Notes: generated from the sequence alone by a model not told the origin. 64,000 nucleotides of DNA from Monocercomonoides exilis (GCA_001643675.2 LSRY02000059.1:431362-495361); one strand, 5' to 3'; shown: positions 37,801 through 50,357, counted from the first letter of the stretch. A program made the numbers and translations.

Positions 37801-40800
37801 CTCTTCATTCACAAGAATCAATTCATTTGAATTGTTTTCAGTGCCTGCAAAAGAAACTTCTTGCGCTTTATCTTCAATTACTGTTTCAACTGAATTCTTC
37901 ATCCGAACCATCTCAGCAAACTTTTCATCAGACAACTGCGAATGAAAGTCCAAATGTGTCATAAACATCACAAAAAGCAACTGAACAGCTCTCGTTTTGA
38001 GAGAATGTCTCGACATAAAGCGCATTCCATTCAGCGAATGAGAAAATCGTAAGACGTCAATTAGCCGTTTGATGATAAATTCTTCAGTCAGAGTGAGATA
38101 TGGCGATGAAGGAGTTGACAAGAAGAACAGATGGCGGGGCTTTGACGACGAAGAGGAGTGTGAAGAATGAGAAGCATCAACCTCAGAACTACCAGCAGGC
38201 ATTTGCATTCCATCAGATGAATTATAAGCTTCTCTTGTTTTACCAGCCAATGCATCATTTTCTTTCTTATTTTTCTTTTTATTGTTAAGCTCTTTTGGCG
38301 TTGACTGGAGTGATCCATAATACTCTGCCATTAACTTGTCTATTCTGACTTCTGTTCCTTTCAGAACATTCACACTCACTCCACTCTCCAAATACATTCT
38401 CATTTCGCCTGGCTTAAACAAACAAGCAAGCTTCTTCAGACTCTTCTGGTACAGATCTTGCTCAGTGGGCTTCTTCAATGAACTTATGAGCTTTTTGCTG
38501 GCATCCTTCAGTTCTTCTGTCTCCTCTATCACAAATGGCAGAAGAACAGAAGGGTCTTTCACAAGCAGAGAGTCTGGGGAGTAGATGAGAAAGTCAGCTG
38601 TCACAGAATAAGGAGAGGCTACTGACATTAAGGGAGAAGGCGAATAGGCACTTGAACGACGCTGGCTCTTCGGTGCAAACGAGCGAGAAGAAGGGGACTT
38701 GGGAGATTTAATCGACGAAAATGAATGATTGTTTGAAGTGTTTCGTGACTGTGTTGTTGAAGTGGCAGGGAAATGATGTGGCTGACGAGAAGAAAGAGAA
38801 GATGGTGAATTGAAGGCTGACGAAGACGAAGAAAGAGGTTCTGAGAAATAGGAAGAAAGAACTTTCGAAGATGGGACATACTGAGGGCATTCAAAGACAA
38901 CATTAGGAGCAGAACAGAGAAGAAATTGATGGATGAGAGTGCTTGGCAACAGAGTCTGCTTAAGCTTAGTTGGAGATGAAGAAAGCGATACCAGCGAAGA
39001 AGAAGAAGAAGAAGATGAAGAGGAAGCTGTAGCAGAACCTTTTTTGGATGGCAGATATAATTTAGATGCTCCTAATGTTTGTGTCAGATAGACAAATGGA
39101 TTGATTGCGAAGAATGAAATGTCTTCTTCAGCGTGAGGGAATCTGTCAACAAACGAAAGAGGAGACAAGAATGAGGGAGCTGGTGTGGGTGAAGGTAATG
39201 GCACTGGAGAAGGAGTGGGCGAAGTCATGGAATAGATGTCGATGGGCTGAGGAAGAGGAGAAGATGACATGCCAGGAAACAAAGAGGAGTGAAATGCAGA
39301 TGAAGACAATGGAGTGCTGAATGAAGGGGTGGAAAAGGCGTCTGAAGAATATGGCAGCAAAGAAACAGGAGTTGCAGGTGGAATGGATGATGATGATGAT
39401 GATGATGATAACAAAGGCAGTGGTGTGCTTATTTCTGATGGATGCATTCGCAGATCAGAACTGTCGCTGTGAAGGCATATGTTGTGTTGAGTGAATGAAC
39501 CTGAAGGTGGGCGATAGGCAGAGAGATTTGCTGGAGTCGCTATTGGAGCAGATGAATTCTGAAGAGAAGCAGAAAATGGATTAGATGTGGCTGACGAAGG
39601 CTGATTACGTGGTGTGTATGGTACGTTTGAAGATGAGCCTTCAGAAGAGAAAAGAGAAGTCAATTGCTCTGTGATAGTCTCAAAATCGATGGTGAATGGT
39701 AAAGTTTTTGGAGGAGATAAAAGAGAAGAAGAATAATAAAGCAAAGGAAAAAGATCAGATTTCGTAGGCATTTGAGAAGTAGAAGAAGAAGAATTAGATG
39801 AGGCAGAAGCAGAAACAGAAACAGAAGCAGAAGTAGAAGCAGAAGAAGAGACAGATGAATGCCCAGCTGCAGCAAGCAAAGGATGATTGGAGTAAACAGA
39901 AGGAATACGAGAAAGTGTCAGCCTTAAAGTGGGCGGTGCATTTGGATAAGGAAAAGTTATTTTTTCAGGAACAGAAAAAATGTTTGAGGGGATGTTTATT
40001 GAGACATCTTGTGTTGAATCATAAAGAGTGCTCTTCAATGCTTCTTTCATTCGATTAAATGTCAATTTGAGAGGTGACTGGGACTCATACAAAACAGATT
40101 TGTTGGCACTCTGCTTTAAACTTTTTGAAGATTCATTTGAAGAAGCAATACTTCCAAAGAGAGAATTTTGCTGATCAGAAGACTGCAAAAGCGAAGAAGA
40201 AGTCGGCACATCTGAAGATGATGCGGAATTGTGGATTTCATCTGATTCTTCCTCAACATCCATAGCATCAGCACTTTTAACACTCGGTTTGTCGTCTGGC
40301 TCCATTTTATCAGAACTCAGGTTATCGTCTTTTGATTCGACAATCTTATCATTTCGCAGCAAAGCACACAATCCAGATGATTCTATGCACTTTAATGAAG
40401 TCTCATCAGACTCTTCATTATCCTTTTCATTTTTATCTTTGCCCGCATCACAAATTGCCAGATGTTTTGAATGAACTGGGCTGAAAAATCGCTGAGATAG
40501 CAAAAGGGCAAAAGGTGTTGTGTGAGAGCGAAGAGAAGGAAGAAGCAATTCAGAAGCCAATAAAAGAAACGGAAACGAAAGAGAACGAAATGAAGGAGAA
40601 AGGCGTGCAGATGCATATGATATGACAGCAGGAGAAAGAGGAGGCCTTTGTGATATGAAGATCTGATGAGTGAAATGACACTGAGAAGAGGAAGAGGAAG
40701 AGGAAGAGGAAGAGGAAGAAGAAGCTGAGGCTGTGGCTGATGAAATGGAATATGAAGGTATATGTGGAAGAGAAGTGATATGATCATTGTCTGCAAGGGA

Positions 40801-43461
40801 CAATTTCTTAAAGCTTTCATCAGAACAATTTGAAGTGGTTGATTTTTCGGGTTCGCTGTTGCCATTATTGCTTGTATCAGCCGTGGAATCAGAAAGTTCT
40901 GACGAAAAACTTTCACTCGATGCTGCTTGCTCGCACAAAGGGCACAGAAATGAGAAGTGTGTTTCTTCAGAATTGGAAATAGATGAATAAAGAGACTTTT
41001 CTGACTCAGAGTCAGTTAAATCGCAGGATTCATCATAGAGAAATGGTTTGAGTGTGTTGATCCAATTGACATTGCAAGCATTGCAATCAACAGAAGATGA
41101 AGAAGTTGAGCTTTTTGCAGATGTCATTTCAGGCATTGACGAAGAGGATTCCAAAGAAGAAGAAGAAGACGACGATGATGATGAAGAGGAACTAGAAGGA
41201 GAAGGAGAAAGAGGATCAGGAGAAAGACTGTTTGGTGAAAGTGGATGATCACTCAGAGTTGAAGAGAAGAATTCGCAGGCACATCCAAAATGAAATGTTC
41301 TTCCACAGCAAGTGCAATGAACAAACGAGTGCGATGGAAGAGGAAGTGAAGATTGGGCAGAAGCAGAAGAGGAAAATGACTGTGTTTGAGTTTCTGTAAA
41401 TGAAGAAGAAGAAGAAGAAGAGGAAGAAGAAGAAGATGATGTGGAAGAAGAAGGGGACTGTGATGTGTAATGATTTTGAAGTGTATCAAGAGAATGTGAT
41501 TCTGTTTGTATGGAAGGTGAATGCTCTGTTGATGTGGCTGTTAATGGCTCAAACATCAATTGCATTTGATGGGCTTTACTTTCTGCAGAAGACTTGTCAT
41601 GCTCCATTTCTTTTTGTTCTGTTCCATTTGGAATTTGAGGGTCTTTAATCTCATCTGATTGAATTTTGTAATCATTTTTCACTAAATGATTGTTGTTTTG
41701 TGCATTTGAAGTATTATGTGAAGTGTTATTTGCAGTGAGAAGAGAATGACGATGGCACACAGCACACTTTTGCTGGCATTGACGGTTGAAATAGCACAAA
41801 TAGGAGCAAAAGAATTGAGTGCTCTCTTCATCAACAGATGAGTTTATAGAAGAGTTAGTCGAATTTGATGTTGAAATAGTCGATTGAGCATTTAACTCAT
41901 TTAAACAAGAAGATTCACTGTTGAAGCTCGTCTTCCATCTTCTTTTTTGAAAAAAGGATGTTTTTGTGCATTCTTCACACACAATCGACGAGCAATAGGC
42001 ACAAACTCGATAGCTTCTGCAATTCAGCTGCACTGGCTTGCGTTTTAATGAATGAAAACCTTTCAAAGAAGAAGCAGGAGCGAAGGTTGGTTCTATTGAA
42101 GGCAATTCATAAGAAGCATCAAATGCTGATGAATCAGCAGAGGAACCAGAACTTTCCTCGTGTTTTGTGGCATGTTCTGTTGCTTTTGTTTCATTTTGAC
42201 GAATTCCAAGTTTTGCAGAATGAGCCAGCTTTGGAAAAGTTGGGAAAGAAAATCGATCCATTGATTGTACAATCAGCTTCGTAATGGCGTCACTTTCATC
42301 AGCATCTTGCAATTCAGTTTTTTCAAACGAAGATGACTTTGGCGATGGTAAGGATGGTGCAGAAAATGACATGTCATCAGAACTTTCAATGTTTTGAGAA
42401 ATGTTTGCTGATTCTTCGGTTGGAAGCTTGTCATTGTGCATTTCGGTAGATGTATTTCCAGCTGCACTTTCGCCTGTAAGCACATCGTTTTTTTCTTGTA
42501 AAATTGTCATTTTCTCCGATTCCTTATCATCTGGTTCAATAGTAAAGAGAAAATCAGCATATTCTGTATCATAACAATCACTTCCACACATCGAGCATTT
42601 GAGTGGAGGAATCACAAGTTCAGAACTTTCTGAAAAATCTGCCCATAACTCTTCAGTAATATTCGAGAAAAATGCCTCTATCTGCTCTTGAGTTTTTTTT
42701 CCAAAGAAAAACGGCTCAAGTGTAGATAATGATGGCCAGAAAAGAAGAAATAATTCCATTGCTAAATGAGCTTCTCCAAGGGTCCAATGTGACGTATTCC
42801 ATTTGAGATTCGATATTGAATCATCTTTTCCAGGTTTAGGTTCTGCCTGAGTAGCTGTTTTCACTGTCTGTGGAGGTCGTGACAACGTTTTGTTTTGAAA
42901 ATGTGTCATTCCCAACTTTGACGTTCGAGAAAATGAGCGTATAAACAACGGTTGCTGCTTGGGCAATTTTGGTCGTTTGAGGTAACCTCTCTTCCATCTG
43001 TGAAGCCAGTTTGGCAAAGGAGGCGGTAAAAATTCTGGTTCCATAATTTGCTTAAATTGGGGTACAGAAACAGAATTTACAACAAGAGATGATTTGGTCG
43101 GAAGAATCTGATCCAGTTCTGATGGTACGTTCGCTGTCCATACGGGCTGATCATACAATGATTCCATCTGTCGATTATAACGTCTTAATTGATTGTCATT
43201 GAAAAATTGCAAGTTAGCATGTTTCTAACATCAACAAAACATAAATGATTTTATTGCATTTGCAAAAATAAATGTTTTTAAAAATATTTTCAAGAATTCG
43301 GATTGAAATAAAAATTGTTATCAAACTTGCTTGACAGTTTCATTATGAAGCTGAGACTGATCATGCTCATCTTTAGCAAGTTGAGAACGTAGTAATAAAA
43401 ACTGCTGCCACAGTTCTTCTTCTTCTTCTGGCAAATCTATAGCTTCAGAATCATGAATCAT
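28870..43461 (-). CDS. Giant (4829-aa) nuclear-type protein: SANT-like, Zn-binding, AT-hook, PIP-box
   Basis: Two exons: 43461-43327 (45 codons, MIHDSEAIDLPEEEEEL) and 43224-28870; intron 43225-43326 (GTTTGA...GTTAG, phase 0). I do not recognise an orthologue. Near residues 190-235 there is a SANT/Myb-like segment (HWTLGEAHLAMELF, then TQEQIEAFFSN). Next come spaced cysteine pairs (CSMCGSDC, VCAYCSSIVCEEC, KCAVCHRHS, CTCCGRTFHFGC, CNACNVNW, LCPLCE) that read like a PHD/RING-class finger split by Ser-rich inserts. Later features are an AT-hook (KKRGRPPRKG), a textbook PIP-box (QLSLDHYF), two long Lys-Glu tracts and a possible chromatin-reader-like block near RVGDPVFWVRFD. These suggest a chromatin protein acting with PCNA; the function is inferred. 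The upstream frame stays open to an AG at about 43500, so a further 5' exon is possible. Confidence 0.8.
29905..30075. repeat. Lys-Glu hexanucleotide tract 1
   Basis: Degenerate TTTTTC/TTTCTT hexamers, read on the minus strand as alternating Lys and Glu codons near the C-terminus of the giant protein. Predicted to form a long charged single alpha-helix. Confidence 0.8.
32370..32610. repeat. Lys-Glu hexanucleotide tract 2
   Basis: A nearly pure CTTTCT hexamer array encoding about 80 residues of (Lys-Glu)n with a few Ala, Arg or Gly substitutions. Both strands stay open across it, producing spurious opposite-strand ORFs. Likely a single-alpha-helix spacer that is length-polymorphic. Confidence 0.85.
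33919..33942 (-). other. PIP-box (PCNA-binding motif) in the giant protein
   Basis: It encodes QLSLDHYF, matching Q-x-x-hydrophobic-x-x-aromatic-aromatic at every fixed position, preceded by basic residues (TPKQK) and followed by TSPK. Such motifs dock in the PCNA interdomain-loop pocket and are typical of replication and repair proteins. Confidence 0.7.
36219..36248 (-). other. AT-hook in the giant protein
   Basis: Translates as KKRGRPPRKG, containing the GRP core flanked by basic residues that defines AT-hook minor-groove binders. This suits a very A/T-rich genome. Confidence 0.7.
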
Positions 43462-43564
43462 GCTATTTAAAAGAACTTTGAAGCGCAGTATGGTTATGAT
43501 CTGATAAATACCATTATAAACTTATTTATTTTTTGTTTTGCCTGAAACAAATTGAAGAGAAGAA
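43462..43564. promoter_or_regulatory. Divergent promoter interval, giant gene / kinase gene
   Basis: Only 103 bp separate the inferred start codons of two divergent genes, so a bidirectional promoter is implied. No specific element was recognised. If the giant gene has another 5' exon, the interval overlaps it. Confidence 0.45.
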
Positions 43565-46500
43565 ATGGACTCTCCACAAAATGATATTAAAATGTTGGAG
43601 AAGCTTGGATATACGGTTTGTTATTTTTTCTGTCGAATTTGTTATTTTTTTTTGGAAATTCTTAAAAGGAATGCAAATTATTAGGTATTTTGTATTTGCA
43701 ATTTCAAACGTAAATTATAAAATTTTTTAAAATGTGATTTTTATATATTTAAACAGGTTCAGGAAGTTTTGGAAAGTTTGCGCGATGATTTGCACGTCTT
43801 TTTTTAAGATAATAATTCATTTTTCAAGCGTATTTCTGGCATATAACGGAGCAATGCAATTACGTGCAGTTAAAGTTCTTCTTCAAAAAGAATTTTCACA
43901 AGGAGAGCAAGATGCATCAATTGCTCTTTCACAGTTTTGTCTTATTTTGCAAAAGAAAAAAATATGATTTGGAAAATCTATTTTTAGGACTGTGTGCCCA
44001 TATATTATTCAGATATATGATATGATCCAGCAAGACAATAAGATTATTCTTGAAATGGAATATGCAAATTCAAAAGTTTGCTTTATAGTAATTTGAGCTT
44101 GCTCAATAAAAAAATTTATTATTCCACTTTTATCATGCTTAGTCGCTGGAGCAAATAGTCGAAAAGAAAAAACCGCTGCCAGAGGCGGAAGCAAAAAGAT
44201 TGATTGTCCAAATTCGTTTGCATTATTATCATTGATTCGTTGAGTTTTAGATTTTAACTTTAAAATTATTGATAAAAAATTACAAAAATCTACTGTTCTT
44301 AGTGAAGGGACTTCAAGTCTTTCATAACCTACATCTTATTCACAGGTTTTCCCTTTCCTTTTCATCGAAAAAATTAACTGTTTTATGATTTAATTTTATT
44401 TGTTTTGCTTTGTTTGTTTGAATGTGAAAAATCATTTGGATTTTTTATTAAAATGAACACAATGATATTTACACAGAGACATAAAGCCAGATAACATTTT
44501 GCTTCATAAGCAATCACCGGAATCTCTTGTTGTTTGTAAAATATCAGATTTTGGCTTGGCAAAGAAATTAATAACAAATCGAATGAAAGACACTCAATGT
44601 GGGTATGCATTTACCTAAAAACACCAGCAACATTAAGATTTTTATTAAAACCAAATTATTTGCTTGGTGCTAATAAATTCTTCTTTGCATTCTTTTTATT
44701 CTTTTTCTCTTTCTTCGTTTAATGTCATAACCGCACTGCTTACATATTGAATGCATCGCCATTGGAATATCACTCACTGTATTGAACGTGGAACATTACG
44801 TTTAACATCAAACACTTTGTTGATGTACATTTAGAACTCCTTTATACATGGTCTGCTTTGTCTTTTCTTTAACACAAAATTATGCCATTATTCGCATTTT
44901 CACTTTATCGATAAATGTCTTTTACTTGAAATTTAATTGAACCAAATTACTAAAAAACGAAATTTTAGGCTCCTGAAATTTATGTGGAGGACAAGCAGTT
45001 CACAGAAAAAGTAGATGTCTGGGCGACTGGAGTGATTATGTACCAACTTCTGACAGGAAGGCATCCATTTCCTGCCCAGACTCCAGGACAGCTCTTAAAG
45101 TGTGGACTTTCTTTTCTTTTCTTTATTTCTTTATTTCTTAATTTCTTTATGTAATACTATTATTACTGACATGATTCTAAATATGTGCACTATCAATGTG
45201 ACACTTGCTTATTTATCCCTCTTTCCATCAGAATGCTCACCCATTCTCCTCCTCCAATCACTTCTTGTTCTCGTCTGTGCTGGAATTTTGTTTCGGCGCT
45301 GCTGAATCGAAATCCCAGTCTCCGTCTAAGCTGCACACGCGCCTTGCAGCACCCCTTTTTAGCCTCAAAATCAATCACCATTCCAACCACAATCAGACAG
45401 GAACCCCCCCTCTCTCCTCCCCCTTCTTCCCCTTCTTCTCATCCACCTCCTTCTCCTTCTGCCCCTTCTGCCTCTTCTCCTTCCAACGTGCCTTCTGCTG
45501 TTCCTCATCAGCCTCATCTTCGCCCTTCCTCCTCTTCTTCTGAGTCTCGTGTGGGCCATTCTCCCCCTTCTCACTCTCGCCGGGCAGATCCCTTCCCAAT
45601 TCAAGTGCAAAGGATACAGCCTCAGGTTCAGCCACAGCCTCAGCCTCCAACAAAAGAAAAGCCAGCTGTTGAGCATCCAAAAGTGACTGAACCAACTTTC
45701 ACCCCTTTTGTTCCCCCTTTTCCTCCTCCGCCTTTCATCAGCCCTGCCTCTTCTCCAACTGCTCATATGCGACCTCCCTCAGCTGCTGGGCGCACCTCGT
45801 CACACGAAAAGTCAACTGCCCCAGAATCATCTCATGCTTCTTCTCCACCTCCTCGTCAAAAAGATACCACAGCTCCTGCATTTAAGTATCAGCAGCATCC
45901 AACCATTACTGCTGGTGATGCTTCTGCTTCTGCTTCTGCTTCTGCCGCTTCTGATCTTTCTGGCTCAGACCAACCTTCTTCTTCATTCATTCCATCTTCA
46001 TCAAGATCGTCTGCACTTCCTGCTTATTCTCGCATTCCTTCAGACTCCCACGAGCACGTCACCCCGCTCCAGCGAGGTCAGCTGACGCCTTCTCACTTCT
46101 CTCTTCCAGACACACTGACTGCCTCAACCATCCTTCCCACAGATGTGCAGGTGAACGGCTTGGAGTCTGTGCGCCGCCTTATTTCCTTCGCAGCTGACAA
46201 CGGACTTTACGGCAATGTGCTGGCCATCCTGGCGATGTTTGAGAAGGAGCGTGAATTTCTGCGGGAGGTGAGGAGAGAGCAGATGGAGAGGGAGAGGGAA
46301 AGGGAGGAGAAAGAAGAGCAAGAACAGACACGGAAAAGAGAGCAAACGAGGCGTGGTATTTATTCACCTCTCATCCACAACAACATAATTACAAGGCCTA
46401 AATCGAACAAAAAAGGAAAAAAGACACACGATTCACACAAACAAGGCGAGGGCAGTTTGGAAGCTGATGGTGAGAAGACAGACGAATTGCAGGCTCCACA

Positions 46501-47491
46501 AGCACCACAGTACGATTTAACAACTGCAAGTGCGGTTGTGAAAGATATAATGGAGAATGAGCGCAATGCAATGAAAAAGAAAATGCTGCTTGAAATGAAA
46601 AGAAAGGCAAGGAAACAGGATGAGTCTTCTCATGTTTTTGGTGTAGGCGACTTGGAAGAAGATTCAGAGGACGACATCATCATTGCGGAAAACGATTTCA
46701 GCGATGAAGAAGACGAAGAGGAAAGGGGCAGTGCGAAAGGAGCTGCTTCGAGAGCAGAAGAAGCTGGCGACCAGGACGAGGCCGCTGCTCAGGTGCTGCA
46801 GCATCCGCCATTCTTTTTCACTGACGCTGCTGCCAGCCAGTTCATGCTGGATCTTCCAGACAGCAAAAAGGAGGACTATCTGCTGTCGCCTGTCTCTGCA
46901 CAGTGCATTTGGAGGAACATCCCAAGGACGGTTGATGGCGTGTCATTGATTCTGTACCATGCATCCAGATATGCTCCGTTTTGGAAGTTTAATCTGGACG
47001 ACAGCAACTTTGCATTCAATTCTGCTGCTGGTTCGGCAACTCTGGTTGACGAGATGGGGAAGCTGAAGATAAACGATAGAGGCGCTGGTGCTAACTCATT
47101 CAATAGCTCCGCCTCGACTTCTGCTTCGCTCTGGAGCGATATCGATACGATCAGCGAGTTGGAGTCATTTCCTCTTCTGCAAGTCACAAACCTGTCTGCC
47201 GAAGGCACGAAATATTCTTCTTCTTCCTCTTCCTCAACGGCTTCTGCTCTTTTCTCTCGCCGTTTGCTGAATGGAGTTAGCGACGTCGCACGAAAGCGCG
47301 CGGCTGTCGTGAAAGAAGGCTGTTTTTTGTTCCTGTTTCTGCTTCAGCTGAAGATTGTGAAAAGAACAGTTTGCTTCATTACAAATGGGAGCAAAGGACG
47401 CAGTGCAATAATGATTGCATTGAACAGAGACCTTCTTGCGAAATACGCTCAAAAAGCAATTAAGCTATTCATTATGGCTCTTCAATCATGA
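43565..47491 (+). CDS. Ser/Thr protein kinase, ULK/Atg1-like, with three microexons
   Basis: Eleven exons: 43565-43615, 43669-43684, 43757-43775, 43829-43933, 43988-44075, 44143-44215, 44303-44345, 44477-44602, 44835-44850, 44969-45099, 45232-47491; 975 aa. The spliced frame yields a full active kinase: LLGSGSFGNVFLAY (P-loop, residues 23-28), LRAVKVLL (catalytic Lys44), PLPEAEAKRLIVQIL (alphaE), HRDIKPDN (131-138), KISDFGLAKK (156-158), CGTPLYMAPEI (activation segment end), DVWATGVIMYQLLTGRHPF and ALLNRNPSLRLS...HPF. The C-terminal 700 residues are Pro/Ser-rich, then charged coiled-coil-like, then a conserved-looking terminal region (DVARKRAAVV...). DFG, GTPLYMAPEI and a long disordered tail resemble ULK/Atg1 autophagy kinases, but CAMK or NEK assignment cannot be excluded. 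All phases match. Confidence 0.88.
43669..43684 (+). other. 16-nt microexon (ECKLLG) of the kinase gene
   Basis: GAATGCAAATTATTAG lies between an AG acceptor (43667-43668) and a GT donor (43685-43686). Phases 0 in and 1 out fit the neighbours exactly, and only its inclusion produces the canonical hydrophobic-Gly start of the P-loop. Confidence 0.8.
43757..43775 (+). other. 19-nt microexon (SGSFG) of the kinase gene
   Basis: Bounded by AAACAG and GTTTGC. It encodes the heart of the glycine-rich loop, in phase 1 and out in phase 2. The next acceptor (43827-43828) restores NVFLAY. Confidence 0.8.
44835..44850 (+). other. 16-nt microexon (TPLYM) of the kinase gene
   Basis: AACTCCTTTATACATG is bounded by ATTTAG and GTCTGC. 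Joining GG + A ACT CCT TTA TAC ATG + GCT CCT GAA rebuilds the invariant GTPLYMAPE segment, which no other part of the 366-nt gap can supply. Confidence 0.9.
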
Positions 47492-48392
47492 AGCCTGATC
47501 GGTTGATTGAGACAGACTTGAAAATTCTTCGTTTGGATAAAAGAAAATCAATGATTATTGAGACATGTCATATTTTTGATAATTAATGCAGTTTTGTTTT
47601 ATCTTTTTTTCATTATTTATTTTCTTTCTATCTTGAAAGCAAATTCTAGGTATTGATAATTAAAATTATTGAGAAATTATCTTTGAAAATTTTTTGTTGA
47701 TAACTTCATTCATGAAGGAAGAATCAATTAAGTATTTTTTTTTACAAAATTTTGGCTAACATGAAGCGTTTTGCTTTGATTTTTATCCTATTTCTTTAAC
47801 GAATTTTTGGCTTGAAATGAAGTTGATGAATATTGTTGAAAGTTAATTTTTCTTTTGATCCAAAAAGAAATTGTTGATCATTTGCAAATACACGTAAACA
47901 AACATTCACACATATTTTAAAAGAAAAAAATTTAGTGACAGAAAAGAAAGAAAGAAAACTCAGAACCACGTTATCTTCAACATATTTAGAAATGTCTTCA
48001 ATAATGCAAATGATTGACATTTTCATATGATAAGAAAAGATTCACAAACAGCAATCCATTCAATTTTGTAATAATTCTTTTTTCAAAACATAATATTTTC
48101 TTTTCAATAAACAACTTTTTGTGGTTCACATTAGAGTGTTAACATAATCAAATCAAAATCATTATATATGTTTATTTAGCGTAATCAGCGCTTTCAGAAG
48201 GCTTTTATGGAAGAACGAACAAGTAAAAAAAGTTGAATAACATAAGATAATTCGTACACGCACGCACACTCTCTCATTAGCACACTCACATACTCACACT
48301 CTCAATTTTTCTGTGAAATCATAAAATACCATTTTTAATTTTTTTGATTTCCAGTTATTTTCAATTATATTTTCGTTTCTATTTTGATCAAA
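47492..48392. other. AT-rich intergenic region with a short CA-rich tract
   Basis: No ORF of note. A CACACT-like stretch at about 48256-48304 lies 90-140 bp upstream of the next start codon and may be a promoter element or microsatellite. Confidence 0.45.
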
Positions 48393-50287
48393 ATGAGCTC
48401 GAATAAATATCATTTTTTCCAAGCACTTTCCGTAAGCCTCTGTATTCTTTTTGAATCTTATGCAAAATATGCTTCATCAAATTATGATTACCTTCCACAA
48501 TACAAAATTGATGAAAATTTTTTCTTCGAACGTGATAAATTAATGACTCTCGAAAAAAAAATTAACCCTCCAATAGCAATTATTGATTCATCATGCTTTT
48601 TAGTGAATTCAACAGCTGATATTATTAATTTAGCTGCCATCCAACAGCAGAACGATTTCACTTTGAGTGTGTCAAAATCAATATGCAAAGTTAACAATTT
48701 CAAAATAAAAACGAAGTTTTCTTTCTCGCCATCAATCATTCTTGATAACGGGTGCATTCATCTTTTCAACTTTTCAGAAAGCTCGACTCCAAACTGTTGC
48801 TATCGGTTGATGCCTTTCAGACTATTTTTTAACAAAAAACAGTCAAAGGATTCAATAACAGTTCTGTCAAGCCTTTTTTCTTCGGTTATCGTCTCTTCAA
48901 AATTTCCGTTGTTTCAACCTTGCATCACCACACAGACAAACTTGCAACAATGTTGTTTTTGGAACATTTCGAATTATGTTGAAAATAAAGATTCTGACCC
49001 CACAAAAATAGATTGTGGAAATTGCAAAATTTTCAATTGCTTATTCAACAAAGTTGAAAATGCGAACGATGGATGCATTGTTTATGGAAAAGAAAAGTGT
49101 TCAGGAAGTATGGATATTCAAAATACAACATTTTCAAACATCAAAAAAACTGTTCTGACGGAAAGAATCTCATTATCAAGTGATGAACCTTTCTCTGTTG
49201 TTGATACAGAATTTCAAAACTGTTATTCAAATGAAGAAAGTGTGAGAGGTGGAGCAATACAATCATCAACAAAAGCAGATATTTTGATTTTTAGATGTTT
49301 GTTTTCAAATTGTTTTTGTTCTCAAGGAGTGTGTGGTGCATTAGATTTTGTTGGAAATAGCAAGCATTATGTTAATGAGTCAGACTTTATTAATTGTTGG
49401 GCAATGTCTGTTGGTGCTGTGTGTGACGCATTTGGAGCTGAAATGTGCTATAATAATTGTTCTTTTATAAACATTTCTGGAAATGCTGATGGTGGTGCAT
49501 TTCATCACAGGCGATCGATAAGCCATCCTATTGATCAACTCGATTGCTTTAATCAATTGACTTTTCAAAACTGTTCGTGTAAAAATAACTATTCAGAAAG
49601 GGGAAGAGGTGGAGGGCTGTGGATTGGTGAATTGGCTTCTTTGAATATAGTAGATTGCATTTTTATCACATGCGAAACAAACGGAACAGGTGGAGCAATC
49701 AGTATATCGCATTATCTATTCAATGACACTGAAAATCCTATAATATCATTATCGTTTTGCTTTTTCTCTAACTGTCACTCCACTAACATCACTGGAGGTC
49801 ATGATATATCTATTCAAGAGTCATGGTCAAGTGGATTTACGAAAGATAATTTTTGTTCCTGTCGTTCAACAACAACACTTCAAAATCGTTTAACTATTGG
49901 TTCAACGAATCATGATGAATGGCTAGAAGGATATGTTTCATCTGTCATTTTTAACAATGAAACAGGAATAGATCATATTGCTTGCGGACAAAACATGTCA
50001 GGGAGTGCATTTAAAAAATGCAAGACATTGAACTTTCTTCCAACTATTTCTCATTTATTCAACGATGCAATTACAGCAATTCTTGATCCGGGCTTGTACA
50101 TGGAGAAGCATATTAATGTTGAATCAATAACAACTTTAATAACTGCAAAGCACCTGGGAAATGCAGTTGTTCGATCCAACACTTCGATGGATTCTCTTTT
50201 CTCCGTTGAAATGCATTCATTAACCATTAGTGCGATTGTTATAATTCACGATTCATTATATTCACTTCACTCTTCTTTGTTTTCTTT
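48393..50287 (+). pseudogene. Beta-helix surface protein, 5' part, cut by a DIRS-like insertion
   Basis: It starts at ATG 48393 with an N-terminal hydrophobic segment (FFQALSVSLCILF) that reads as a signal peptide. About 630 codons follow of Cys/Asn/Gly-rich short repeats (GGAIQSS, GGGLWIG, GGAISIS, with C-x-F and NCSF turns) typical of a right-handed parallel beta-helix (pectin-lyase-like) ectodomain. The frame runs into the retroelement at about 50287 and stops within its terminus. The same repeat style resumes at 54990, so the two halves are probably one receptor gene. Products of this type in anaerobic protists are cell-surface proteins; the ligand is unknown. Confidence 0.75.
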
Positions 50288-50304
50288 GAAAAAGAAAATG
50301 TGAA

Positions 50305-50357
50305 TCTCACTTCCTTCTCTTCTATTTACGAGAGATCATCACTTAAGGGTCAGTCAC
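50305..50357. repeat. DIRS inverted terminal repeat, left copy
   Basis: Starts TCTCACTTCCTTCTCTTCTA and ends TTAAGGGTCAGTCAC. It is identical in reverse complement to 54898-54950; outside it the two ends differ, as in DIRS elements. Confidence 0.9.

Noticed and set aside
43757-43812. Reading GYTVQEVLESL after exon 1 of the kinase, resembling a MARK/AMPK UBA domain
   Set aside because: It stops at TAA after 16 codons, and the microexon model explains the P-loop with consistent phases.
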